From NCBI GenBank assembly GCA_002392385.1, contig DGGX01000021.1, positions 1-20,014 on the forward strand: a stretch of 20,014 nucleotides of DNA. Direction: 5' to 3'. This DNA comes from Lachnospiraceae bacterium UBA3863 (lineage in GTDB: Bacteria; Bacillota; Clostridia; Lachnospirales; Lachnospiraceae). The notes beneath the pieces were generated by a model, which saw nothing but the letters and a program-made list of their open reading frames with translations, was not told where the DNA came from and searched no databases. Below, one piece after another: positions 1-6,708 of this stretch. Each line of letters opens with the position of its first letter. Position 1 is the first letter of the stretch. The position numbers and the translations under genes are program-made.

Positions 1-17
1 TTCGCCCCGGGCTATTC

Positions 18-63
18 TTTATCATCTTTATCATCAGAAGTATTTATCAATTTATCATCAGAA
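18..63. repeat. Short TTTATCATC direct repeats
   Basis: TTTATCATC occurs at 18-26, 27-35 and 51-59, and TTTATCA also at 43-49. The copies at 27 and 51 extend identically to TTTATCATCAGAA. The tract is AT-rich compared with the rest of the window and lies 150 bases upstream of the MerR gene. It could be a protein-binding array or a decayed coding tail on the minus strand; nothing in the sequence decides between these. Confidence 0.4.
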
Positions 64-207
64 AACAAAAGAGCATGTCTCTGCCCGAAGGCAGTACATA
101 CGCCATTACGATCCAATGATTACCTTGAATAAAGAAAGAAGAAAGCCTGATTGCATTTGATTATACATCTTGAACCGCGATTGAAGTCAAGTCCTGGAGG
201 ATCTGCC

Positions 208-525
208 TTGTATACGATCAGCGAAGCTGCCCGGCGGACCGGGATTCCCTCGTCCACGATCCGCTACTATGATAACCACGGGCTCCTGCCCGGCATTCAG
301 AAATCATCCGCAGGCAACCGCCTTTTCTCCGACGAGAACATCCGAGAACTCGAAGAGATCGCGGCACTTCTCGCCTGCGGCTTCTCCATCCGTGAAATGA
401 AGGAATATACAGACGCCTCTCCCGCCCGCAGAACACAGATGCTGCAGATCCGAAGAGCACATCTGTATGAAGAGATCAAGACAATGCAGAACTGCATCGC
501 CTTGCTGGATAAGCGCATTCCGTAA
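208..525 (+). CDS. MerR-family transcriptional regulator (short)
   Basis: A 105-residue protein read from TTG at 208, chosen because CTGGAGGA (194-201) lies about 6 bases upstream; a longer frame from 151 has no such site and adds residues unlike MerR proteins. It begins YTISEAARRTGIPSSTIRYY, the classic MerR winged-helix start in which the first helices and the S/T-IRYY segment contact DNA. It continues through NRLFSDENIRELEEIAALL (wing and second helical pair) into a C-terminal helix that would form the antiparallel dimer coiled coil. There is no cysteine-rich or drug-binding effector domain after the coil, so the inducer cannot be named. A repeat-derived hairpin with a T run (569-600) follows and probably ends the transcript. 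No target promoter with the 19-bp spacing typical of MerR sites was recognised nearby. Confidence 0.85.
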   Translation: MYTISEAARRTGIPSSTIRYYDNHGLLPGIQKSSAGNRLFSDENIRELEEIAALLACGFSIREMKEYTDASPARRTQMLQIRRAHLYEEIKTMQNCIALLDKRIP

Positions 526-528
526 GAC

Positions 529-683
529 CGCGCAGGGGACGGTTCTCTGCGCGCTGTACATAGTAATACCGCGCCGGGGACGGTTCCCGGCGCGGTTTTT
601 AATTGTCTGGAGCGCGCGGAGAACCGTCCCCTGCGCGGCTTTTAATTGTCCGGACCGCGAGGAGAACTGTCCCCGGCGCGGTC
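529..683. repeat. Cluster of four CGCG-type REP palindromes
   Basis: Four copies of a palindrome with the core GGGGACGGTTC lie at 529-553, 569-595, 613-637 and 653-683; the first two are in plus orientation and the last two are inverted. Copy 1 pairs symmetrically around base 541 over 12 positions, allowing two G-T pairs. Copies 2-3 and 3-4 are separated by nearly the same linker, TTTTTAATTGTCTGG and TTTTAATTGTCCGG, which recurs at 12887-12900. The cluster fills the gap between the convergent MerR and GH3 genes. The arrangement fits a REPIN (two inverted REP copies with a fixed spacer) that has grown to a tandem. Confidence 0.85.
569..600 (+). terminator. Repeat-derived intrinsic terminator after the MerR gene
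   Basis: A 13-bp stem, symmetric around base 582 (569-581 with 583-595, one G-T pair), is followed directly by TTTTT at 596-600. That is the structure of a rho-independent terminator for transcripts arriving from the MerR gene. The stem itself is one copy of the REP family. Confidence 0.65.
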
Positions 684-684
684 T

Positions 685-3519
685 TTACTGTTTCCTGAAC
701 TTTCTGATCATCATGACCTCGGCGAGCACTGCCAGCAGGATCACAACGACGTCGACGCCGATCAGGGTCTTCATCCAGTTTTCCATACCGGTCTTGACCT
801 CGCCGGCATAGGCGCGGCTGTTGACGACGGTGTACAGGATGTCATGGCAGGCCCTGCGCATGTGCTGCAGGGAGGTGGCGCCCTCTGTATCGGAAGCGAA
901 GTTGGTGCCGATATCGAAGGTGGACAGGCAGCAGGCGCCGCCGGCTTCCAGCATCTGGTCAGCATTCATGTTGTAGGCACCGGCAAAATAGTCGGTCTCC
1001 ACAAATCCGCGGAAGCCCCATTCATTTCTCAGGACATCGGTCAACAGCTGCCTGTGTCCGCCTGCCCAGCGGCCGCCGATGTAGTTGAAGGAGGACATGA
1101 CCGCTCTGGCATCGCCTTCCTTGACGCAGATCTCGAAGGGCTTCAGATAGAGCTCACGCATGGCCTGCTCGGTGGACCATGTGCAGATCATGGCCCATCG
1201 GTTGGTCTCCTGCTCGTTCATGGCAAAATGCTTCATATAGCCGTAGACACCCACATCCGCAGCGCCCTTGATGGCCTGGGCAGCCATTTTGCCGCAGATC
1301 AGCTCATCCTCGGAGAAGTACTCGTAGTTACGGCCGCCCAGGGCAGTCCTGTGCAGGTTGGCGGAAGGCGCGTACCAGCCGGAGGCATCCAGCGCGTCGG
1401 CCATCAGGCCCATGTCGTTGCCGTAGGTCCAGGCCAGGTCCTCGTTCCAGGTACCGGCGATGACGATGGCGGAGGGGAAACCGACGGAACCGGCCCCGGT
1501 GAAGTTGTTGCTGACAGCGGAAGGGCCGTCGCAGTCGATGGTAGAGACTTTGCCGACGCTGGGAGCAGCGGCGGTCTGGAAACCGGCGTGCGCGATCATA
1601 TCCAGCATTTCCGGAACGGTCAGCTGGTCCAGAAGCGGTTCCCATGCGGGATCATCGTACTCTTTGCCCCGCAGATCTGCCAGCGTCACGCCGTTCTGCG
1701 CGTTCATGACAGGGACCTCGGCGTCCGGATCCTGCTCCATGGAGAAGTTGGCGGTCCAGATGAAGGTATCCTTCTGCGCGTCAGCCATGGTCAGGCTTGC
1801 AGGAGCAGCGGTCGCCTCTGCCAGGTTGGCAAAATGGTCCGCTCTGGACAGGTAGGTGACATTGCCTCTGGCATCGTCGAAGCGGTTGACCGCTGCCGTA
1901 AGGTCTGTCTGCCTGGGATTGGTCTCATTGTAGACAACGGTCTCGCCCACGGTGTGGGTGAAAGCGTCGATCACATGGTGGGAATCCGCATTGATGGACA
2001 GGACATAGTCGCCCTGGTCCAGGACATAGCAGCCATTCTCCTGATCGTCATAGGAGGCCAGATCTTCTTCCTTTACCGTAAAGGAAAGGGTCTGGGAAGC
2101 GCCGGGCTCCAGGAGATCGGTCTTGTCGAAAGCCACCAGGTTGGCACTGGCCTTCTCGATCCCGCCGTTGATATAAGGAGGATTGCAGTAGACCTGGACG
2201 ATCTCCTTGCCGGCCCTGTCGCCGGTGTTGGTCACGGTCACATCGAAAGTCATGGTGCCGTTTCCGGTGTCGGAGACATTCTCAAGCTTCTGCTCAAAGC
2301 TGGTATAGGAGAGACCATAGCCGAAGGGATACTGGACCGTTTTGTCATAGTCAAGGATGCCTTCCGCAGCTGCCGTCTCGAAGAACCGGTAGCCCATGTA
2401 GATGCTCTCGTTGATATTGATGAAAGTAGGTGTGGTGCCGCCCATGTAGGGATCGCTGGCGTCCACGGCGAACTCTGCCATGTTGTCATAGGAGAAAGCG
2501 CCGAAGTTGTTCCACCAGGGAGCCGTCTTCAGATCATAGAGGAACGTGTCGGCGGTCTTGCCGGAAGGAACGACCTCGCCGCTCAGGATCTCGCCCAGGG
2601 CGTCAAAACCGGTCTGGCCGGGGCCCGCGCACCACAGGACGCCCTTGATCTGAGGATACTCCTGCACAAAGCCCAGCTGGAAGGTGGTCACACCGTCGTA
2701 GACCAGGATGACGTTCTCAAAGTTCGCGCACACCATGTCCAGAACATCTTTCTCCGTTCTGGAGAGCTCCAGATAGGACTGGCCGGCTTCAAAGTCCGCG
2801 TAGTTCTCAGAATTATTGGTGTAGGAGACCGTGGTCATATCGGCGGGAACATCGCTTCCCTCGCCGCCCCAGCGGGCGATGACCATGACGGCCGTATCCG
2901 AGAATGCCTTCGCATTGTCGATCAGTTCCTGGCTGTAAGTGTCCGCGGGAGGCTCCGGCAGGGACCAGTCGCTGCCATACGCGGCTCTGGCACCGCCAAA
3001 GGCAGTGTAAAAATCGGTCAGCTCGCTGTTGACCTCAAACCCCGCGTTGCCAAGACCTTCCAGAAGCGAGGTCTTCGGATAGAGATCATTGAGGGCGCCT
3101 GCACCGGAACCGCCGTAGATCGGGTTCGTGCCCGCCCAGCCGAAGACGTTGATCCTGCTGCCGCTCTCCAGAGGAAGCAGGGAATCATTTTCCAGAAGGA
3201 CGATCCCTTCTCTCGCGATCTCCCGGGTGTGCTCGTTGGTGTTTTCCGTGATCTCCTCAGGAATGGTCCCGCTGCCGCCTGTGGCCAGGGACAGAAGGGT
3301 GGACATGGGGCCTGTGCAGATCAGATTGACCGCCGCCAGGGCACCCAGAAGGATCGCCAGCAGGGCATTTCCCCTGACCAGTTTTCTGACTTTGGCCGGG
3401 GCCTTCCCGCAGGCGATCATGGCGATCACAGCCAGCACTGCGACCGCCGCGAAACCGATCAGGTACTGCTTACAGCTGTTGAGTACGCTGACGACATCGC
3501 TCATGTTGAGTTCTATCAT
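685..3519 (-). CDS. Membrane-anchored, domain-permuted GH3 glycosidase
   Basis: A 944-residue family 3 glycoside hydrolase, probably a beta-glucosidase or beta-xylosidase acting on oligosaccharides outside the cell. Start ATG 3519 is preferred because AGGAAGG lies 6 bases upstream. The usual domain order is reversed. Two membrane helices (about 17-37 and 51-70) come first, then the GH3 C-terminal alpha/beta domain (from about 95, REGIVLLENDSLLPL). Next come FGYGLSYTSF (about 399-408) and a fibronectin-III-like domain (about 425-510). The barrel domain is last (about 625-900) and carries YMKHFAMNEQE (about 761-771) and GFRGFVETDYF, whose Asp843 is the expected nucleophile. A last helix (about 922-938) ends in RKFRKQ. 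Basic residues between helices 1 and 2 and at the C terminus predict that the enzyme domains face outward. Reversed GH3 order is known from Butyrivibrio and Ruminococcus. The general acid residue could not be assigned by eye, and the substrate is not known. Confidence 0.93.
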   Translation of the reverse strand: MIELNMSDVVSVLNSCKQYLIGFAAVAVLAVIAMIACGKAPAKVRKLVRGNALLAILLGALAAVNLICTGPMSTLLSLATGGSGTIPEEITENTNEHTREIAREGIVLLENDSLLPLESGSRINVFGWAGTNPIYGGSGAGALNDLYPKTSLLEGLGNAGFEVNSELTDFYTAFGGARAAYGSDWSLPEPPADTYSQELIDNAKAFSDTAVMVIARWGGEGSDVPADMTTVSYTNNSENYADFEAGQSYLELSRTEKDVLDMVCANFENVILVYDGVTTFQLGFVQEYPQIKGVLWCAGPGQTGFDALGEILSGEVVPSGKTADTFLYDLKTAPWWNNFGAFSYDNMAEFAVDASDPYMGGTTPTFININESIYMGYRFFETAAAEGILDYDKTVQYPFGYGLSYTSFEQKLENVSDTGNGTMTFDVTVTNTGDRAGKEIVQVYCNPPYINGGIEKASANLVAFDKTDLLEPGASQTLSFTVKEEDLASYDDQENGCYVLDQGDYVLSINADSHHVIDAFTHTVGETVVYNETNPRQTDLTAAVNRFDDARGNVTYLSRADHFANLAEATAAPASLTMADAQKDTFIWTANFSMEQDPDAEVPVMNAQNGVTLADLRGKEYDDPAWEPLLDQLTVPEMLDMIAHAGFQTAAAPSVGKVSTIDCDGPSAVSNNFTGAGSVGFPSAIVIAGTWNEDLAWTYGNDMGLMADALDASGWYAPSANLHRTALGGRNYEYFSEDELICGKMAAQAIKGAADVGVYGYMKHFAMNEQETNRWAMICTWSTEQAMRELYLKPFEICVKEGDARAVMSSFNYIGGRWAGGHRQLLTDVLRNEWGFRGFVETDYFAGAYNMNADQMLEAGGACCLSTFDIGTNFASDTEGATSLQHMRRACHDILYTVVNSRAYAGEVKTGMENWMKTLIGVDVVVILLAVLAEVMMIRKFRKQ

Positions 3520-3560
3520 ACTTACCTTCCTCTTCAGATGTTGAAGAAACCTTTGCTGCC

Positions 3561-3585
3561 GGTCCGCCTTCTGTCCCGGCGGACC
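3561..3585 (-). other. Hairpin in the GH3 leader
   Basis: GGTCCGCC (3561-3568) and GGCGGACC (3578-3585) form an 8-bp GC-rich stem with a 9-base loop, about 40 bases upstream of the GH3 start in its predicted leader. No T run follows on the minus strand, so it is not an obvious terminator. It may stabilise the transcript or mean nothing. Confidence 0.35.
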
Positions 3586-3645
3586 ACCTGTTTGCGAGGT
3601 CACTATATATCCGTGGGAGACAGAACGTCTACGCTTCTGACGCAG

Positions 3646-3673
3646 TCGGTCATTTCCGCGCCGTACTCGGTCA
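3646..3673 (+). promoter_or_regulatory. Direct repeats, candidate LytTR binding site
   Basis: TCGGTCA occurs at 3646-3652 and again at 3667-3673, exactly 21 bases start to start, which is two helical turns. LytTR regulators of the AgrA type bind pairs of about 9-bp direct repeats with this kind of spacing. The pair ends about 30 bases upstream of the TATAAT that probably serves the regulator gene and also lies in the divergent gap before the GH3 gene. The repeat does not match the AgrA consensus closely, so the assignment rests on spacing and position. Confidence 0.4.
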
Positions 3674-3701
3674 CAGGAAGCGCCACGGCAGAGGCCCGAT
3701 T

Positions 3702-3710
3702 TGTTATAAT
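3702..3710 (+). promoter_or_regulatory. Extended -10 promoter for the two-component operon
   Basis: TGTTATAAT is a perfect TATAAT (3705-3710) with the TG of an extended -10 element. No good -35 box is seen 17 bases upstream, which fits a promoter that depends on the TG or on an activator bound at the direct repeats 3646-3673. The response regulator starts 46 bases downstream. Confidence 0.6.
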
Positions 3711-3755
3711 GACTTTATCGAAATCATTGTCCCTGAAAAAGGAGGCGACTCTTCC

Positions 3756-4469
3756 ATGATTCAAATAGCATTTGTGGAGGATGATCCGGCTACAGCAGCT
3801 CTTCTGTCTGACTGTCTGGACCGATACAGCCGGGAACACAACCTGGATCTTCGGCCGACCCGCTTTGCTTCAGGGGAGGCCTTTCTGGAGGCCTACTCCC
3901 CGCGATTTGCCCTGGTGCTGATGGACATCCGCCTGGGAAGCGGCATGAGCGGCATGGAGGCGGCCCAGCGCCTGCGCAGGCAGGACGAAGTCGTCCCCCT
4001 CATCTTCATCACCAGTCTGGCCCAGTACGCCGTCAAGAGCTATGAGGTAAATGCTCTGGACTTTCTTTTAAAACCTTTCTCCTATGGCCAGTTCTCCATC
4101 CGGATGGACAAAGCCATGCGGATCCTGGCCCGGAAGGAGGATGTCCGTCTCAGTGTCGCCACGGAGCGGGGGATCCGGGTCCTCTCTTCCCGGGAGATCA
4201 CTTTTCTGGAAGTCTCCGACCATGACCTCCTGATCCATACGGAGGAGGACGTCCTTACCACCCGGGGCAGCCTGTCCGGTAAGGAAAAGGAGCTGGCCGG
4301 CCGCAGTTTTGTCCGGACCAATGTCTGCTACCTGGTCAACCTCCGTTACGTTTCGGAGATCGACGGATCCATGCTGGTCCTGTCCACCGGAGAGAAGCTG
4401 GCCATCAGCCGTTCCCGCCGTAAGGAAGTCTTCTCCGCTCTGGCCAGATATCTGGGAGGTACTGTCTGA
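3756..4469 (+). CDS. LytTR-family response regulator (AgrA-like)
   Basis: A 237-residue two-component regulator. The receiver domain (about 1-120) shows the acidic pocket E8-D9-D10, the phosphoacceptor Asp57 in LVLMDIRLG, Thr86 in FITS and Lys106 in LLKPF, all as expected. A LytTR DNA-binding domain (about 140-235) follows, with FVRTNVCYLVNLRYVSEI being typical of that fold. These proteins bind direct repeats and bend DNA from beta strands instead of a helix-turn-helix. AAAGGAGG at 3737-3744 precedes the ATG. The gene overlaps the kinase gene by one base (TGATG), so the two are surely co-translated partners. The targets are unknown. The divergent GH3 gene and its own promoter are the nearest candidates, because a 21-bp spaced direct repeat lies between them. 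Confidence 0.95.
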   Translation: MIQIAFVEDDPATAALLSDCLDRYSREHNLDLRPTRFASGEAFLEAYSPRFALVLMDIRLGSGMSGMEAAQRLRRQDEVVPLIFITSLAQYAVKSYEVNALDFLLKPFSYGQFSIRMDKAMRILARKEDVRLSVATERGIRVLSSREITFLEVSDHDLLIHTEEDVLTTRGSLSGKEKELAGRSFVRTNVCYLVNLRYVSEIDGSMLVLSTGEKLAISRSRRKEVFSALARYLGGTV

Positions 4470-5797
4470 TGTTCGCGAGGATCCACTTTATCAATCTGCT
4501 GGTCATGGGGGAGGTCCTCCTGGGAGAACACCTCTATGCCCGTTTTCTGACCCACAGGGACGATTACCGGCTGAGACTCCCGGGCAGCTGCCTGGTCTGC
4601 CTGCTCGGCGCTTTTCTGTTTCCTGTCCCCCAAGCCGTATCTGCGGCAGGCACCGCTTCCGGAACTATGATTCCCTTCGGCATCCTTATGTATCTGACTA
4701 TTCTGGTCCTGTCCGCGGCAGGCCTGTGCTTCTGCTACCAGGAAGATCTCTGCAGCATCCTCTTCTGCGTCCTGACAGGCTATACGGTCCATCAGCTGGC
4801 TTCCGGCCTGAATGACCTGGCAGGCCTGTCATACAGACTGGTCTTTCGCATGCCGGAGACCCCCTTCCCTCTGCGGGTCCTCTTCTATCTCCTGACGCTG
4901 GCGGCCGTGATGGCGGGCTGCTATGCCTTGCTGTCAGGCAGGATCAGACAGTTCGGCCAGATCCGGATCGACAACAAAAAGATGCTGGGGCTCTCCGGTC
5001 TGGTCCTTATCGTGGATGTGGTCCTCGGGCTCGTCAATATGCATCTCAGCGCAGACGGGAGCCGCCTGGATTATCAGGCCCTGGTCTGCTTCTACAACGC
5101 CACCTCCTGCGTCTTCATCCTCTGGCTCCTCTTCGGCCTTCTGGCCAACCGGAGGCTCGAGCTGGAGCTCTCCTTCCTGGAGCAGATGCTGGCAGAAGAG
5201 AAAAAGCAGTACCAGATGTCCCGGGAGACCATCGATATCATCAACGTCAAGTGCCACGACCTGAAGCACCAGATCCGCCGGCTCCGGAAGGGGAACGAGT
5301 CCGTGGACCGGCAGGCTCTGAAAGAGATCGAGAATGCCGTGGGGATCTACGATTCCGCCGTCCGGACAGGAAACGATGCTCTGGACGTCATCCTGACAGA
5401 GAAGAGCCTCCTGTGTGAAAAGGAAAACATCCTCCTCTCCTGCATCGCGGAGGGAGACAAGATCCGTTTCATCTCACCGGGCGATATCTACGCCCTCTTC
5501 GGCAACGCTTTGGACAACGCCATGGAAGCTGTCCGAAAAGTACCGGATAAGGACCGCCGCAGCATCAGCGTCCATGTCCGGTCCGTGGGCCATCTCCTCT
5601 CCATCCACGTGGAGAACTGCTTCACAGGCAGCCTGACCTTCGTCAACGAACTCCCCCGTACCAACAAAGCGGATACCGACTATCACGGCTTCGGCATGCG
5701 TTCCATGCAGATGATCGCCGAAAAATACGGCGGCCACCTGACCGCCGACGCCGAGGACGGCATCTTCCGCCTGGACATCCTGATCCCGATCCCTTAA
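4469..5797 (+). CDS. Sensor histidine kinase, GHKL type (AgrC-like)
   Basis: A 442-residue membrane sensor and partner of the LytTR regulator. About seven hydrophobic segments fill residues 5-226, then a charged coiled coil (about 228-257) leads to the dimerisation helix with KCHDLKHQI; His263 is the likely phosphorylated residue. RTGNDALDVILTEK (299-312) and the N box with Asn345 and Asn350 (ALFGNALDNAMEA) lead to a short G box HGFGM (406-410), the layout of the HATPase_c_5 group found in AgrC and related peptide sensors. GGGAGGT at 4454-4460 inside the upstream gene is its ribosome binding site. AgrC relatives usually sense secreted peptides, but no precursor peptide or AgrB-like processing gene is present here, so the ligand is open. 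The stop codon abuts a truncated REP copy. Confidence 0.93.
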   Translation: MFARIHFINLLVMGEVLLGEHLYARFLTHRDDYRLRLPGSCLVCLLGAFLFPVPQAVSAAGTASGTMIPFGILMYLTILVLSAAGLCFCYQEDLCSILFCVLTGYTVHQLASGLNDLAGLSYRLVFRMPETPFPLRVLFYLLTLAAVMAGCYALLSGRIRQFGQIRIDNKKMLGLSGLVLIVDVVLGLVNMHLSADGSRLDYQALVCFYNATSCVFILWLLFGLLANRRLELELSFLEQMLAEEKKQYQMSRETIDIINVKCHDLKHQIRRLRKGNESVDRQALKEIENAVGIYDSAVRTGNDALDVILTEKSLLCEKENILLSCIAEGDKIRFISPGDIYALFGNALDNAMEAVRKVPDKDRRSISVHVRSVGHLLSIHVENCFTGSLTFVNELPRTNKADTDYHGFGMRSMQMIAEKYGGHLTADAEDGIFRLDILIPIP

Positions 5798-5816
5798 AAC
5801 CGTCCCCTGCGCGGTC
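5798..5816. repeat. Truncated REP copy after the kinase stop codon
   Basis: AACCGTCCCCTGCGCGGTC is one half of the CGCG-type palindrome, in inverted orientation. It begins directly after the TAA of the kinase gene (5795-5797). The other half is missing, so it cannot form the full hairpin. Confidence 0.7.
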
Positions 5817-5883
5817 CTTTCTCTGACAGGCGGCATGCGAAACATTCCATTTGACGTCTAAATATTTTCTTTGCAATATATAG

Positions 5884-5912
5884 TTGACAGCATTGCAAAT
5901 GTCATGTATACT
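5884..5912 (+). promoter_or_regulatory. Sigma-A promoter with overlapping inverted repeat
   Basis: TTGACA (5884-5889) and TATACT (5907-5912) are separated by 17 bases, a near-perfect vegetative promoter for the XRE gene. TGACA (5885-5889) and TGTCA (5900-5904) form an inverted repeat with 10 bases between the arms, covering the -35 box. TTGCAA motifs lie at 5872 and 5893. The geometry suggests an operator at which the XRE protein represses its own promoter; the binding is inferred. Confidence 0.75.
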
Positions 5913-5942
5913 TTGCATCAGAACAGAGAAAGGAGGTGCCGG

Positions 5943-6158
5943 ATGCGAAATCTGAAGATGAAATTCCGCAGGATCGAGCTGGAAATGTCACAGACAGAGC
6001 TGGCACAGAAAGCCGGCGTCACAAGACAGACGATTGGTCTGATCGAAGCCGGGGAATTCAACCCATCCATCAAATTGTGCAACAAGATCTGCCGCGCACT
6101 GGGCGTCACACTCAACGATATCTTTTGGGAGGAAGAAGAAAATGAAGATGAAGAATAA
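5943..6158 (+). CDS. XRE-family helix-turn-helix regulator
   Basis: A 71-residue DNA-binding protein that is essentially one HTH_3 domain. Start ATG 5943 follows AAGGAGG (5930-5936) by 6 bases. The domain reads MKFRRIELEMSQTELAQKAG, then VTRQTIGLIEAGEFNPSI as turn and recognition helix, then LCNKICRALGVTLNDIFW, matching the small regulators often annotated YgzD- or YozG-like. The tail is highly acidic (EEEENEDEE). It overlaps the next gene by 17 bases; such pairs usually code a repressor and the membrane protein it controls. The promoter carries an inverted repeat over the -35 box, so autorepression is likely. Confidence 0.93.
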   Translation: MRNLKMKFRRIELEMSQTELAQKAGVTRQTIGLIEAGEFNPSIKLCNKICRALGVTLNDIFWEEEENEDEE

Positions 6159-6612
6159 TCTGGACGAAATGCAGGAACAGGAGCTTCTGAAGATCGAGCA
6201 CAACGGCTGCTGGCTTGCCTTCTGGCTGCTGCTCGCTTCCATGATCATACAGAGCATCGCCTACGGCAACATGTCCTTCAAGACCCTGGCCGGCGAATGG
6301 ATCGTCTTTATGGTCCTGGCCTGCTACCTCGCCTTCGCCTGCGCCGCCAAGGGCATCTGGGACCGCAAACTTGCCATGAATAACAAGACGAACGCCATCG
6401 TCTCCCTGATCGCCGGCGCAGCCCTCGGCATTTTCAATGCCATCATGATCTTCAAGAACTACCAGAAACCGGTCGGCACCCTGCTTGCCGCCCTCATTAT
6501 TGCCGCTATCACTTTCGTCCTCTGCTTCGTCCTTCTCACCCTCATGATGCGCCACACCCAGAAACGGAAAGCCGCTATGGAAGCTGAGCCCGCCGACGCG
6601 GACGAATTATAA
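6142..6612 (+). CDS. Small four-helix membrane protein paired with the XRE regulator
   Basis: A 156-residue integral membrane protein of unknown function. A charged start (NNLDEMQEQELLKIEHNG) is followed by four hydrophobic segments near residues 24-44, 53-74, 84-104 and 113-137, and an Ala/Glu-rich cytoplasmic tail. It resembles the uncharacterised membrane proteins (DUF6773- or DUF3169-like) that sit behind small XRE regulators in Firmicutes; the family name is my judgement by eye. GGGAGGAAG at 6127-6135 precedes ATG 6142; ATG 6148 is an alternative start. The 17-base overlap with the regulator gene implies translational coupling. A REP-derived terminator closes the operon. Confidence 0.8.
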   Translation: MKMKNNLDEMQEQELLKIEHNGCWLAFWLLLASMIIQSIAYGNMSFKTLAGEWIVFMVLACYLAFACAAKGIWDRKLAMNNKTNAIVSLIAGAALGIFNAIMIFKNYQKPVGTLLAALIIAAITFVLCFVLLTLMMRHTQKRKAAMEAEPADADEL

Positions 6613-6617
6613 TTTAG

Positions 6618-6652
6618 ACCGCGCAGGGGACGGTTCTCTGCGCGGCTTTTTT
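6618..6652 (+). terminator. REP-derived terminator after the XRE operon
   Basis: CCGCGCAG (6619-6626) pairs with CTGCGCGG (6638-6645); the bases between carry the usual GGGACGGTTCT core, which can pair further. A run of six T follows at 6647-6652. This is a full CGCG-type REP copy placed a few bases behind the stop codon and shaped as a rho-independent terminator. Confidence 0.75.
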
Positions 6653-6708
6653 CCCAGAGGAAAGGGAGTCGCATTTTTCAATTGCGGCTCCCTTTCGGTT
6701 CTAAACGT

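Noticed and set aside
12..119. Minus-strand tail ending in DDKDDKE
   Set aside because: It has no ATG start and is closed by a stop at 120-122; the acidic residues come from the TTTATCATC repeats.
646..3759. Plus-strand open frame of over 1000 codons
   Set aside because: It lies opposite the GH3 gene, which has clear domains and a ribosome site; the frame is an antisense shadow of GC-rich codons.
3603..3839. Minus-strand frame with DNDFDKVIITNRASAVALP
   Set aside because: It looked protein-like, but it overlaps the regulator start and its promoter, has no ribosome site and matches nothing I recognise. A decayed gene end remains possible.
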